Below, piece after piece: positions 10,014-19,640 of a stretch of DNA of 64,000 nt (its first letter is position 1; each line of letters opens with the position of its first letter). Source of the stretch: an uncultured Pelagibacteraceae bacterium (GTDB taxonomy: Bacteria > Pseudomonadota > Alphaproteobacteria > Pelagibacterales > Pelagibacteraceae). The DNA lies in the NCBI GenBank assembly GCA_902535505.1, contig CACATS010000003.1, forward strand, positions 1 through 64,000. Direction: 5' to 3'. The notes beneath the pieces were generated by a model that was not told where the DNA came from, made no database searches, and worked only from the letters and a program-made list of their open reading frames with translations. The translations under genes were made by a program, and so were the position numbers.

Positions 10014-11004
10014 TACTTATTTTCCCTGATTGCACTAAGTTTTCAATTGATTTTTCCATAGAGATCATTCCATCACGTGTTCCTGTTTGCATAACACTTG
10101 GTATTTGATGGATTTTTTTCTCACGAATTAAATTTTTAACTGGAGAATTACAAACCATTATCTCGAAAGCTCCAACTCTTCCTTTACCATCAGCTGTTTT
10201 AAATAATTTTTGTGTAATTACCATTCTTAAAGAGTCTGCAAGCTGAGCCTGGATCTGAGCCTGCTGCTCAGACGGGAATACGTCTATAATTCTGTTGATT
10301 GTATTAGGTGCACCACTAGTGTGCAAAGTACCAAAAACTAAATGACCTGTTTCTGCAGCTGTTAAAGCCATACTTATAGTTTCAATATCTCTAAGCTCTC
10401 CAACTAAAATAACATCTGGATCTTCTCTTAATGCACTTTTTAAAGCTGTAGAAAAACTCTCCGTCTGTTTACCAACTTCTCTGTGAGAGATTATACTTTT
10501 TTTATCTTTATGAATAAACTCAACTGGATCTTCAATTGTAATAATGTTTGCTTGTCTCGTTTCATTTATTTGATTTATAATCGATGCAAGAGTTGTGGAT
10601 TTACCTGAGCCAGTAGGACCAGTAACTAGTACTAAGCCTTTATGCATGTCTACAATACTGTACATTACTGGAGGCAAATTAAGGCTTTCCATATTTAGAA
10701 TAGTTGTTTCTACTTTACGTAAAACTACTGCAGGCCCTTGTAGCGTTTGATAAAAATTTGCTCTAAACCTCATATTTTCCAGCATAAAACCACTATCTAA
10801 CTCGTTTTTTTGCTTAAAATGCTCAACATCAGATTTGGAGCAGTTTTTCTCTAAAAGGTTTATGATATCCTCATTTTTAACCACTTCTCCCTCTAAAATG
10901 ACTATTTCTCCCATTAATCTGTAAGAAAAAGGGCAATTCGCTCTCAAATGGAAGTCAGACACTTTAGGGTTGTCTTTTACGACATTTACGATTTTACCAA
11001 TCAT
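9994..11004 (-). CDS. pilT: Type IV pilus retraction ATPase PilT
   Basis: Walker A GPTGSGKST, EDPVEFIH, REDPDVILVGELRD, GHLVFGTLHTSGA, AQLADSLR motifs. Confidence 0.95.
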   Translation of the reverse strand: MIGKIVNVVKDNPKVSDFHLRANCPFSYRLMGEIVILEGEVVKNEDIINLLEKNCSKSDVEHFKQKNELDSGFMLENMRFRANFYQTLQGPAVVLRKVETTILNMESLNLPPVMYSIVDMHKGLVLVTGPTGSGKSTTLASIINQINETRQANIITIEDPVEFIHKDKKSIISHREVGKQTESFSTALKSALREDPDVILVGELRDIETISMALTAAETGHLVFGTLHTSGAPNTINRIIDVFPSEQQAQIQAQLADSLRMVITQKLFKTADGKGRVGAFEIMVCNSPVKNLIREKKIHQIPSVMQTGTRDGMISMEKSIENLVQSGKISNVDAKQ

Positions 11005-11064
11005 TTTAAAAAAACCTTTGTTTTACTCATTTTTTTTAGATGCCTTTAAGGGCAGTTAAAAAAG

Positions 11065-11387
11065 TTGTGTTAGACTAATTCAATTTAATTATTCTAACAC
11101 AAAATTTATAAACTATTTGACAAATTTTATCAATATTAAAAAAATGTTGATTTTATTGACTTTTTTGGAGATACTATTTTTAAATATACAAATATAAAAT
11201 CTTAAAATCTATCTAACACAAAAAATATATTCTCTAACACAATATTTTTACGTTCTAACACAAAATAATATCAAATTCTTATATCTATAACACAAAATAA
11301 ACTATTATTATTTGCAGATTCTAGAGCTTATATTTTTATAACACAAAATAATTGACAAAATTGTGTTAGAATTGTATTATAACACAA
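11065..11387. repeat. Cluster of nine TAACACAA repeats (extended form about TCTAACACAAAAT) between divergent pilT and pilM/N operons
   Basis: Core 8-mer on + at 11095, 11214, 11235, 11256, 11288, 11339, 11380 and on - (TTGTGTTA) at 11065 and 11361, read directly from sequence. Confidence 0.93.
11352..11380 (+). promoter_or_regulatory. Near-consensus sigma70-type promoter for the pilM/N operon with repeat copies in the spacer and over the -10
   Basis: TTGACA (11352-11357), 17-bp spacer, TATTAT (11375-11380); AAGGAG RBS at 11393-11398 and ATG at 11409. Confidence 0.75.
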
Positions 11388-11408
11388 AATTTAAGGAGTG
11401 ATTCGTAA

Positions 11409-13520
11409 ATGTCAAATATAATTTCAACTAAAGATGGAAGATTACATATTTACGTAAGACAGGATAAATACAAAGGTAAGTTGAAATCTGAGAACTGGGT
11501 AGGCAGAACCTTCTATAAAGGTAAACAAAAAGTTGTATCTTCAGGCACCACAGACTTAGAAGAAGCAAAAAAAATTTTAGAGCAATGGTATGACGATTTA
11601 ATTTCAGGAAAATTAGATAACAATAGTGACAATGATTCAAATAATAATATTAACATTGACCAAAACCAAAATGTTGAAACTTCAAAAACTACCGAACAAG
11701 TTTCAGAAATTAAACCAGAAATAACAAAAGAAAATCAATTACAAAACAACACCAGTTCTACAATTCCAGAAGAAAAGAAGAAAAAATTATTCAATTTTGA
11801 TTTATCCTCATTAAAAAATTTATCATCTTTAAAAGACAAATTATCTTTTAAAAAAGATAATTTAGAAAATAAAAATAATCAAAAAGATAAAAACAATTTA
11901 TCAAAATTTAAAAAATTATTTTCAGAGAAAATCAGTAAAGCGAATGTTGCAGGAGAGGAAATAGCTGGAATAGATATAGGAGAGGACTCTATAAAGATTG
12001 CTCAGCTAAGCAAAAAAGAGAATGATTGGATATTAGAAAAAATTTCTTTGCGATTACTTGATAAAAACAAAACTGCAGATGGCGTAATTAACGCTAAAGA
12101 CTATGTATCTGAAGAATTGAAATTAGGAATGGCAAACGCAAAAGTTTCAACGACTAATGTTGCTATTTCAATACCAGTGACAAGCGCAATTATAAGAGTA
12201 GTAACTAGCCCTTTAATGTCTGACGATGAACTTCAAAAAGCTATAGAAACAGACTCTCTTTGGGAAAATTTAGTACAACTTACAGATGACTTAAACGAAT
12301 ATTCTATATTCCATCAAGTAATTAGCAGAAATAACAAAACAAACACTATGGAAATACTTTTCGTAGCTTCAAAACTTAGTGATGTAAATGCCTATTCCTC
12401 AATTGTAAAAAAAGCTGGCTTAAATCCAGTTATATTGGACGTTAAATGCTTCACTTTAAAAAACGCTTTTGATAATTCATTTAAAATTGAAAATAAAGCC
12501 AACAATGCTCTTTTAGAAATAGGATCTGAAGATAATTATTTAATTATCGTTCATGATAATATTCCAATCATTACAGATATATTTTTAAGACCAAACGAGA
12601 AGGATCTTCTAGGCCAGTTCGACGGAAATATTCAAAATACAGACACTGATAGTGTTGTTAGGAGATATTGCATGCAGCTTAAGCAAGCGTTAAGTGATTA
12701 TGAAAGTAAATACTCATCAAAAATTAACAATATAAAGATTGTAAGCTCTCTTGCAAATATCGAAGAACTAATTCCTTTATTTAAAAAAAACTTATTAAAT
12801 ACTGGCCTTCAAGTTTTTGATCCCTTAAATGAATTACAAATACCAGCTTACAATCAAGAAAAAACTAATTTAAGAAATAGATCGATTTATACCTCCGTTC
12901 TTGGCTTAGCATATAGAAAATTAGACGTGTTCGGATATTATAAATTTGTAACTGCAGTTAAGAATATAAACCTTTTGCCTAATCGAGAAGCGCTAAAGAG
13001 ACAAAGTAAATTAAAATTCCTTTCAGGGTTTGCAATGAAAGGGTTAGTAGGTGGTATTGCTGCACTATACTTGTTCCTAATTGGATTTTCCTTTTTTCAA
13101 ATTAGTTCCAATAAAGGCAAACTTGCTAGTGAAAGCAATATAGAACAAGAATTTAATCTTGTAAGCGCTGAGCATAAAAAACTAACAAAGACAGTCAACG
13201 ACATGAAAAAGGCACTTAAACTTGGTAATATGGTAAACTCTAATCAAACTGCATCATACAGAGCGCTTGCACAAATCACAAGAAGTGTTCCTCAAAGAGT
13301 TCAATTTACTGATCTTAATTATAACGGGAACAATCAGGTAATCATTACTGGTTTAGCCTTTTCTGACCAAGATATTATTAATTTCATAGCAAATTTAAAT
13401 GGCAAAGATTTAATCGATCAAGCCTCTCTAAAAGCAATGAATGTACCAAAGGGTAAAAATGATTTACAGTCAGCAAATAACAAAAAAGGATTTACAATTT
13501 TATGTAAATTAAAAATATGA
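11409..13520 (+). CDS. pilMN: PilM-PilN fusion protein with extra N-terminal integrase-Arm/AP2-like putative DNA-binding domain
   Basis: aa 1-66 GRLHIYVRQDKYKGKLKSENWVGRTFYKGKQKVVSSGTTDLEEAKKILEQWYDDL; K/N-rich linker; PilM actin-like GIDIGEDSIKIAQL; PilN NINLLPNREALKRQ followed by a TM segment. Confidence 0.85.
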   Translation: MSNIISTKDGRLHIYVRQDKYKGKLKSENWVGRTFYKGKQKVVSSGTTDLEEAKKILEQWYDDLISGKLDNNSDNDSNNNINIDQNQNVETSKTTEQVSEIKPEITKENQLQNNTSSTIPEEKKKKLFNFDLSSLKNLSSLKDKLSFKKDNLENKNNQKDKNNLSKFKKLFSEKISKANVAGEEIAGIDIGEDSIKIAQLSKKENDWILEKISLRLLDKNKTADGVINAKDYVSEELKLGMANAKVSTTNVAISIPVTSAIIRVVTSPLMSDDELQKAIETDSLWENLVQLTDDLNEYSIFHQVISRNNKTNTMEILFVASKLSDVNAYSSIVKKAGLNPVILDVKCFTLKNAFDNSFKIENKANNALLEIGSEDNYLIIVHDNIPIITDIFLRPNEKDLLGQFDGNIQNTDTDSVVRRYCMQLKQALSDYESKYSSKINNIKIVSSLANIEELIPLFKKNLLNTGLQVFDPLNELQIPAYNQEKTNLRNRSIYTSVLGLAYRKLDVFGYYKFVTAVKNINLLPNREALKRQSKLKFLSGFAMKGLVGGIAALYLFLIGFSFFQISSNKGKLASESNIEQEFNLVSAEHKKLTKTVNDMKKALKLGNMVNSNQTASYRALAQITRSVPQRVQFTDLNYNGNNQVIITGLAFSDQDIINFIANLNGKDLIDQASLKAMNVPKGKNDLQSANNKKGFTILCKLKI

Positions 13521-14155
13521 ATTTAAGTGAAATAAAAAATATAGATCTCAAAAATATTGATGTTAAAGATTTAATTGAAAAATTAAAAAATAACGAACTT
13601 TTAAAAGATAAAAAATTCTTAACAAAATTTGGAATTTATTTCGGTTCAATAATGTTATTCTTTATTATTTACTACGCTTTTGTTAATCCAAAGGTGGAAG
13701 CCCAAAAACAAAGAATTAATATTATGTTACAAAACGAACAACAAACTGCTGGTTTTAAACAAGAAATTATAGGATTAAAAGCTACTATAGAAAAACTCCA
13801 ACCTGAATATGATAAGAAAAGTAAATTATTTCACAGTCAAAAAGAAGTTGAAGGTCTTTACCAAAATATAAGTGATTTTGCTTCGATGAATAGTTTAAAT
13901 ATTATAAACCTTAATAAAGAGAACCCAGTCCCAGTTTCTCCAGGAAAAAATGCAAAAAAAGTAGCTTATTTTAAAATACCAGTATCGTACGAAATTACTG
14001 GAAATTATCTTGGATATTTAAAATTCAGAAGAGCACTAGCAAAATCAAATAAAGTTATCAATTTTGATAGGGAGCAGATAACAGTTGTTGAGGGTGCTGG
14101 AATTAAATCAGTAGGAACATTATCAATTGTAGGATTACCAGATGAATATAAGTAA
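13517..14155 (+). CDS. pilO: Type IV pilus inner-membrane alignment protein PilO
   Basis: Single N-terminal TM plus coiled coil and PilO-like domain; position between pilN and pilP. Confidence 0.85.
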   Translation: MNLSEIKNIDLKNIDVKDLIEKLKNNELLKDKKFLTKFGIYFGSIMLFFIIYYAFVNPKVEAQKQRINIMLQNEQQTAGFKQEIIGLKATIEKLQPEYDKKSKLFHSQKEVEGLYQNISDFASMNSLNIINLNKENPVPVSPGKNAKKVAYFKIPVSYEITGNYLGYLKFRRALAKSNKVINFDREQITVVEGAGIKSVGTLSIVGLPDEYK

Positions 14156-14558
14156 AAAAATTTTATTCGTTATATTTTCATTATTACTTTTCACAAATCC
14201 AATCTTTGCTGAAGATAAAAAAGATCTTGTAGATGAGGAACTTCCTGCAATTAATCCGTTTCTTGGCGGTGGATCAGCTGGCGGTTCTAGTGGAGACGGT
14301 TTAGGCCCAGACGGGGTATCTCAATCCAATTCTGTATCTCTTAAGAATATGAAATTAAACGGCGTAGTAATTGGAGAAAGCAAAAGATTTGCGATTTTTA
14401 GTTTTCCAGATGGAAGAACTGTAAGATACGGGGAAGATACAATAATATCAAACAATCTTATGATTTTAGATATATTTCCGGACCGTATATTTATCAAGAT
14501 GAATGAAGTAGAATATTCTCTTGATCTAAAAAATAATCTTGTAAAGGCTGAAGGATGA
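14142..14558 (+). CDS. pilP: PilP-like periplasmic pilus assembly protein
   Basis: Signal peptide, INPF motif, LKNMKLNGVVIGESKRFAIFSFPDGRTVRYGED HR-like domain; between pilO and pilQ. Confidence 0.78.
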   Translation: MNISKKILFVIFSLLLFTNPIFAEDKKDLVDEELPAINPFLGGGSAGGSSGDGLGPDGVSQSNSVSLKNMKLNGVVIGESKRFAIFSFPDGRTVRYGEDTIISNNLMILDIFPDRIFIKMNEVEYSLDLKNNLVKAEG

Positions 14559-16108
14559 CATTAAAATTAGTAAAAATAATATCATTATTAATAATTTTGG
14601 CATTAACTTCTAACTGCGCTTCTACAAAGAAAAAATCAGTTCACGGTGAGGAACCTTTAATTGATCCATCAGAAATTGTTGTTGAAGGAACTAAGGAGAT
14701 GCAAGAGAAAGTAAAATATGGTCCAAAGCCTTATGAAACTGAGTTTGATCCCACAGCTAACAAAAGAAAAACAATTACAACTGAACAAGTAAGAAACTAC
14801 GTAACAATCTCTAATGAATATGAAAACTTAAAACAAACTGTAAGCTTTAATTTTAATGGAGTCGACTTTAGAGACGCAATGGACTCTCTTGCCGACATAG
14901 GTGGTATTAATATAATAGTAGGCGAAGAAGTTAGCGGTACAGTCACTGCAAAACTTCAAGATGTTGGCTGGGATGTGGCCTTTCAAACTCTTTTAGATAT
15001 GAAAACTCTAGGGGCAGATATTGATGTAGCCAGAGGTATTATTCGTGTACATACTCCTGAAAAGTTGACTGCACAAGAAACTCTAAAATCTGCAAGGGCA
15101 GAAGTGCTTAAAAAGAAAATTCAATTAGAGGATACCGTTGAACCAATCTTAGCTGATATTTTTAGATTATATTACATAAGCCCATCAGAGGCTAAGACAA
15201 CCTTGGAAAATCTTTTTAAATCTCAAGGACCAGAGGGAACTAGCACCTTAAGTTCAATACAAATTACTGAAGAAAGTATGACAAGATCAATAATTGTAAG
15301 AGGAAGAAAGCCTGATCTAGATGTTATTGATGCAGTCTTAAAAGAAATCGATATCAAAACGCAGCAAGTATTAATTGAGGCATTTATAGTAACTGCTACT
15401 TCAGATTTTCAAAAAGCTTTAGGCTCAAGAATAGGTGCAATGACTGAAAAAGGAACCTCTGGAGAAAAAGGATCAGAAATTATTTCAGGTACAATTGGTG
15501 GGCCTGTAACAACTAATGCAGGTATTTCATTAGGAGCCGCAGCTGGTACTGTTACAAATAATTCTATTACTGCAGCAACTAGTGGTATAGGAATTATTAA
15601 AACATTAGGAACAGCTGCATTAAAACTCGAAATTGAAGCATTACAATCTCTTGGAAAAACTAAAATTATTTCAAGTCCAAGTGTTTTTACACTAAACAAC
15701 CAAGAAGCTAAGATAACTCAGGGAACGCAAATAGCCTATACTGTTACAGCTGATGGTACTACGTCTACAGAATTTAAAGATGCTGCTTTATCTTTAACAG
15801 CAACTCCAAGCATAATTGGTGATGGAAATGTTTTACTTGATATTTTGGTCAATAACGACACTCCAGTCGAAGTACCAGGATCTGATGAGCCAGGAATTAC
15901 AAAAAGAGAGATAGATACTAAACTATTAGTTAGTGACGGTGATATTGTGGTTATTGGCGGGATAAAGGTTAATACTGATACAAGCACAAATTCAAAAACA
16001 CCAGGATTAGGAAATGTTCCAGTAGTAGGAAACTTGTTTAAAGGAAGAAGCAGCCAGAATAAGTTAGAGGAAATGTTAATATTCCTAGCTCCACGTGTTA
16101 TAAATTAA
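14555..16108 (+). CDS. pilQ: Type IV pilus secretin PilQ (lipoprotein signal)
   Basis: Lipobox-like LTSNCAS; FRDAMDSLADIGGINIIVGEEVSGTVTAKLQDV secretin N-domain; GGIKVNTDTSTNSKTPGLGNVPVVGNLFKGRSS..EEMLIFLAPRVI. Confidence 0.93.
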   Translation: MTLKLVKIISLLIILALTSNCASTKKKSVHGEEPLIDPSEIVVEGTKEMQEKVKYGPKPYETEFDPTANKRKTITTEQVRNYVTISNEYENLKQTVSFNFNGVDFRDAMDSLADIGGINIIVGEEVSGTVTAKLQDVGWDVAFQTLLDMKTLGADIDVARGIIRVHTPEKLTAQETLKSARAEVLKKKIQLEDTVEPILADIFRLYYISPSEAKTTLENLFKSQGPEGTSTLSSIQITEESMTRSIIVRGRKPDLDVIDAVLKEIDIKTQQVLIEAFIVTATSDFQKALGSRIGAMTEKGTSGEKGSEIISGTIGGPVTTNAGISLGAAAGTVTNNSITAATSGIGIIKTLGTAALKLEIEALQSLGKTKIISSPSVFTLNNQEAKITQGTQIAYTVTADGTTSTEFKDAALSLTATPSIIGDGNVLLDILVNNDTPVEVPGSDEPGITKREIDTKLLVSDGDIVVIGGIKVNTDTSTNSKTPGLGNVPVVGNLFKGRSSQNKLEEMLIFLAPRVIN

Positions 16109-16110
16109 AC

Positions 16111-17829
16111 ATGATTAGATTAGATACAACAAGCGAACAAAGTATTCTTAATATGCTTAGAGAGCATAACGCTCTAAATGGCCAGCAAATAAAACAAATT
16201 GAAAGTTTGAGCAAAGAGTCGGGAAAGTCTCAAATAGAAACTGCTTTTGAATTGAATATCACAAATGATACAAAAGTAGCTGAACTTTTATCAGAAAGTT
16301 TTTCAATTCCATTAATCAAACTTGATGATGTCAAAGTAGACAATAATTTAAAAAAATTTACTGAAATTAGATTCTTAAAAGAAAATTTGATTATACCTTT
16401 TGCAGTTGAGTCTAAAATAATAAAAGTTGCTATAGCTGATGCATCAAAGTTTGGTTTGATTAAAAATATCGAAAGTTTAACAAAATTAGAGCCAGAACTT
16501 TATGCTGCATCTATAAAACAAATTTCAGATTTTATAGCAAGACTTGAGCAAGGCGCACCTGTCAAAGCTAAAAATCAAAAAATAGAACAAGTTAAAAAGA
16601 AACAAGCTAATGTACCTCTAGAAGTTGAGTCTGAAGTTATAGCTTTTGTAGATAAAATTTTAAATGAAGCTATTAGACTAGAAACTAGTGATATTCATAT
16701 TGAACCTTTTAAAGATAGTGCGCATGTACGATTTAGGATTGATGGTGTTCTAAGAGTTATGGATCAGTTCAGCGATTTTTTAAACAAAGACCCTTTGAAT
16801 TATAATTCAGTAGTCACAAGAGTTAAAATTCTTAGCAAATTAGATATTGCTGAGAGAAGAATTCCTCAAGATGGAGGTTCCACTTTTAAATATGGAGACA
16901 AAGAAATGGATCTTCGTATATCAATAATGCCAACTAAAAATAATGAGAGAATTGTTATGCGTCTTTTAAATAAGGAAGCAGGTGACAAATCTTTAGACAA
17001 ACTTGGATTTGCAGATCAAGATTTAAAAATGTTAAACGAGGCTATTCATTCTCCTCAAGGAATGGTGCTTGTTACCGGACCCACTGGAAGTGGAAAAACT
17101 ACTACACTTTATAGTATTTTAAAAACTATAAACAAACCCTCAATGAATATTCTTACTGCAGAAGATCCAGTGGAATATGAACTTGAAGGTGTTGGTCAAG
17201 TACAGGTAAGAGATGACATTGGTTATTCTTTCGAAACAGCACTGAGATCATTTTTACGACAAGACCCTGAAGTTATTTTAGTTGGTGAGATAAGAGATAA
17301 AGCTACTGTTGATATTGCTTTAAAGGCAGCACTAACAGGTCACCTAGTCTTTAGCACACTTCACACTAATGACGCTCCAAGTACAATAACAAGGCTACAG
17401 AATATGGGAACACCAGATTATTTAATTTCTGCCGCCTGCACACTAGTTATGGCTCAAAGACTTGCTAGAAAAACTTGCCAAGAATGTAGGGTACCTGATG
17501 AAAGATTAAATCCAAAAGCACTCTCTCAAATTGGATTTACAGTTGAAGAAGCCTCAAGAGTAAGACCAGTTTACGGTAAAGGCTGTAAAGCTTGCGCAAG
17601 TGGAGACTCTGGAGTTGGAAATGGCTATAAAGGTCGTATGGGTATCTATGAGATTTTAAAAGTTACAAAAAATATTAAAGACGCCATACTTCGAAAAGCA
17701 ACAACACTAGAATTGAAAGAAGTAGCTAAAAGGGATAACTTTCGAACCATGCAAGATATGGGAAGAGAATTAATTTTAACTGGTGATTTATCTTTTAGCG
17801 AATATCAAAGAATTCTTAGTCTAGATTAA
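16111..17829 (+). CDS. pilB: Type IV pilus extension ATPase PilB
   Basis: GPTGSGKTTTLYSIL, AEDPVEYELEGVGQVQV, LRQDPEVILVGEIRD, tetracysteine zinc motif CQECR..CKACA. Confidence 0.95.
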   Translation: MIRLDTTSEQSILNMLREHNALNGQQIKQIESLSKESGKSQIETAFELNITNDTKVAELLSESFSIPLIKLDDVKVDNNLKKFTEIRFLKENLIIPFAVESKIIKVAIADASKFGLIKNIESLTKLEPELYAASIKQISDFIARLEQGAPVKAKNQKIEQVKKKQANVPLEVESEVIAFVDKILNEAIRLETSDIHIEPFKDSAHVRFRIDGVLRVMDQFSDFLNKDPLNYNSVVTRVKILSKLDIAERRIPQDGGSTFKYGDKEMDLRISIMPTKNNERIVMRLLNKEAGDKSLDKLGFADQDLKMLNEAIHSPQGMVLVTGPTGSGKTTTLYSILKTINKPSMNILTAEDPVEYELEGVGQVQVRDDIGYSFETALRSFLRQDPEVILVGEIRDKATVDIALKAALTGHLVFSTLHTNDAPSTITRLQNMGTPDYLISAACTLVMAQRLARKTCQECRVPDERLNPKALSQIGFTVEEASRVRPVYGKGCKACASGDSGVGNGYKGRMGIYEILKVTKNIKDAILRKATTLELKEVAKRDNFRTMQDMGRELILTGDLSFSEYQRILSLD

Positions 17830-17830
17830 T

Positions 17831-19066
17831 ATGCTTAATTTTCAATACAAAGGAATTTCACAAGGAAAATATGTTGAGGGCGAAATAGAAGCTATTAATA
17901 ATTCGGAAGCAGCATTTAAGTTAAAAGAGCAGAAAGTCATCATTACTAAGCTTATTGAAGCAAAAAAAAAGAAAGTTGAAAAAGCAAAGAAAAAATCAGC
18001 TGGTTTTAGTTTTAGCAAAGGAGTAAAGGCAAGAGATATATTAATTTTTTCCAAACAATTTTCAACGATGTTAAAATCAGGCTTACCAGTTTTAAATGCC
18101 CTAAATCTTCTTATTGAGCAAACGACTAATCCAAACATGAAAACAATCATAGAAAAGATAAAAAAAGATTTGGAGGCTGGTAATGCACTATCTAAATGTT
18201 TTGAAAACCATCCTAAGACGTTTGACACCGTTACAGTTAATTTAATAAAAGCTGGTGAGGCAAGTGGAAAATTAGATATATTCTTAGAAAGAATAGTAAT
18301 GTCTCTTGAAAAAAGAGAAAAAATAAAGTCACAAATTAAAAGTGCACTATTCTATCCCGCAGTACTTTTCACAGTAGCAGTAAGTGTTACAATTTTTATG
18401 TTAATTAAAGTCGTGCCTATTTTTACTGAAATGTATGACGGTATGGGTGTACCTATACCTGGACCAACTGCTGCAATTATGGGCGCAAGTAAATTTCTAA
18501 GTGGAGCTGGTGGAATTACATCATTAATCCTAATTATTGCATTTATTACACTATTTAGGTTTGCTCTAAAAAAAAGCTATGTATTTAAAAAAAAATGGCA
18601 TGCTTTTGTTTTTACAATACCTATATTTGGAGCAATTATTAAAAAATCTTTATTAGCGAGAATATCTTTAGTTATGGGAAACTTAAACCAAGCAGGGGTT
18701 GATATATTAGAAAGTTTAGATATAGCTAAATCAGTAAGCACAAACACAGTCGTTACCGAAGCTTTAGAAAATATTAAGAAAGGAGTATTCTCAGGTGAAA
18801 CACTCACTGCACTTTTTGCAAAAGAAACAAAAATATTTCCACCAACTTTTAGCCAATTAATTTCAGTTGGAGAACAAACAGGAAGCTTGGATGCTATGTT
18901 CGCTTCAGTGGCGCAATATTATGAGGAAGAATTCGATGAAGCAGTTAAAAACTTATCAAGTTTAATTGAGCCCATTATGATCGTGTTCATGGGAATTACT
19001 ATTGGAGGATTAATGTTAGCTTTATACTCTCCAATTTTCAATGTTGGAGCAATAATTGGTAATTAG
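17831..19066 (+). CDS. pilC: Type IV pilus platform protein PilC
   Basis: T2SSF domains: FSKQFSTMLKSGLPVLNALNLL; LARISLVMGNLNQAGVDILESLDI; GEQTGSLDAMF. Confidence 0.94.
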   Translation: MLNFQYKGISQGKYVEGEIEAINNSEAAFKLKEQKVIITKLIEAKKKKVEKAKKKSAGFSFSKGVKARDILIFSKQFSTMLKSGLPVLNALNLLIEQTTNPNMKTIIEKIKKDLEAGNALSKCFENHPKTFDTVTVNLIKAGEASGKLDIFLERIVMSLEKREKIKSQIKSALFYPAVLFTVAVSVTIFMLIKVVPIFTEMYDGMGVPIPGPTAAIMGASKFLSGAGGITSLILIIAFITLFRFALKKSYVFKKKWHAFVFTIPIFGAIIKKSLLARISLVMGNLNQAGVDILESLDIAKSVSTNTVVTEALENIKKGVFSGETLTALFAKETKIFPPTFSQLISVGEQTGSLDAMFASVAQYYEEEFDEAVKNLSSLIEPIMIVFMGITIGGLMLALYSPIFNVGAIIGN

Positions 19067-19130
19067 TCCCAAAAATATTCATAAAAAACAACGTATTGAC
19101 AACTACAGTATAATATGGAAAATAAAAATT

Positions 19131-19640
19131 ATGAATAAAGGCTTTACTCTAATTGAACTTTTAGTGGTTGTCGCAATCATAGGTATTCTTGCCGCTGTAG
19201 GAGTCACTGCCTTTCAAGGTTTTACAGAGTCCGCTAACTTAAATGCTACGAAATCAATGCATGCAAATATAGTAAAATCTATTGCTGCTGAATCTAAAAA
19301 ATGTGAAGTAGACGATGCTGCGGTTCCTTTTAATATTGCAGGTAAGACATGTAAGACAACTGGTTCTATGGTAACACTTACCCAAGTAATAACTGAATTA
19401 AACGCTAATAATAAAAATCCAGTAAATAAAGAAGCTGCTGCAATAATTGCCAGCGGAACAGTTGGACCTGGACAAATTAAAATAGAGTCTTCAGCTGGAA
19501 CTGTTACAATCAAGTCTTGTGCTGCTAAGAAAACTAAAGGAGACAGTTGCCCAACTGCTGCAGGAACTTCGACAGATAAAACTAAAGAATTTACGGTTAG
19601 TACAGTAGATGCTAATGGCTTCGGCGATACTTCTTGGTAA
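19131..19640 (+). CDS. pilA: Type IV pilin (likely start ATG 19131 within ORF 19056-19640)
   Basis: MNKGFTLIELLVVVAIIGILAAVGVTAFQGF, class III signal. Confidence 0.88.
   Translation: MNKGFTLIELLVVVAIIGILAAVGVTAFQGFTESANLNATKSMHANIVKSIAAESKKCEVDDAAVPFNIAGKTCKTTGSMVTLTQVITELNANNKNPVNKEAAAIIASGTVGPGQIKIESSAGTVTIKSCAAKKTKGDSCPTAAGTSTDKTKEFTVSTVDANGFGDTSW

Noticed and set aside
11065-11387. CRISPR array or replication-iteron interpretation of the repeats
   Set aside because: Repeats are too short, in mixed orientation and without uniform spacers or cas genes; no replication initiator nearby; promoter overlap favours regulation
11409-11606. Possibility that the region is a degenerate phage integrase gene
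   Set aside because: No catalytic R-H-R-Y domain follows; the frame continues uninterrupted into PilM and PilN
15409-15987. Two minus-strand ORFs (96 and 83 aa) inside pilQ
   Set aside because: Fully antisense to a strong pilQ CDS with no independent start signal or family similarity
19096-19114. TTGACA and TATAAT upstream of the first pilin ATG (19131)
   Set aside because: Only 7 bp apart, so they cannot be -35/-10 of the same promoter; pilin transcription start not assignable from sequence
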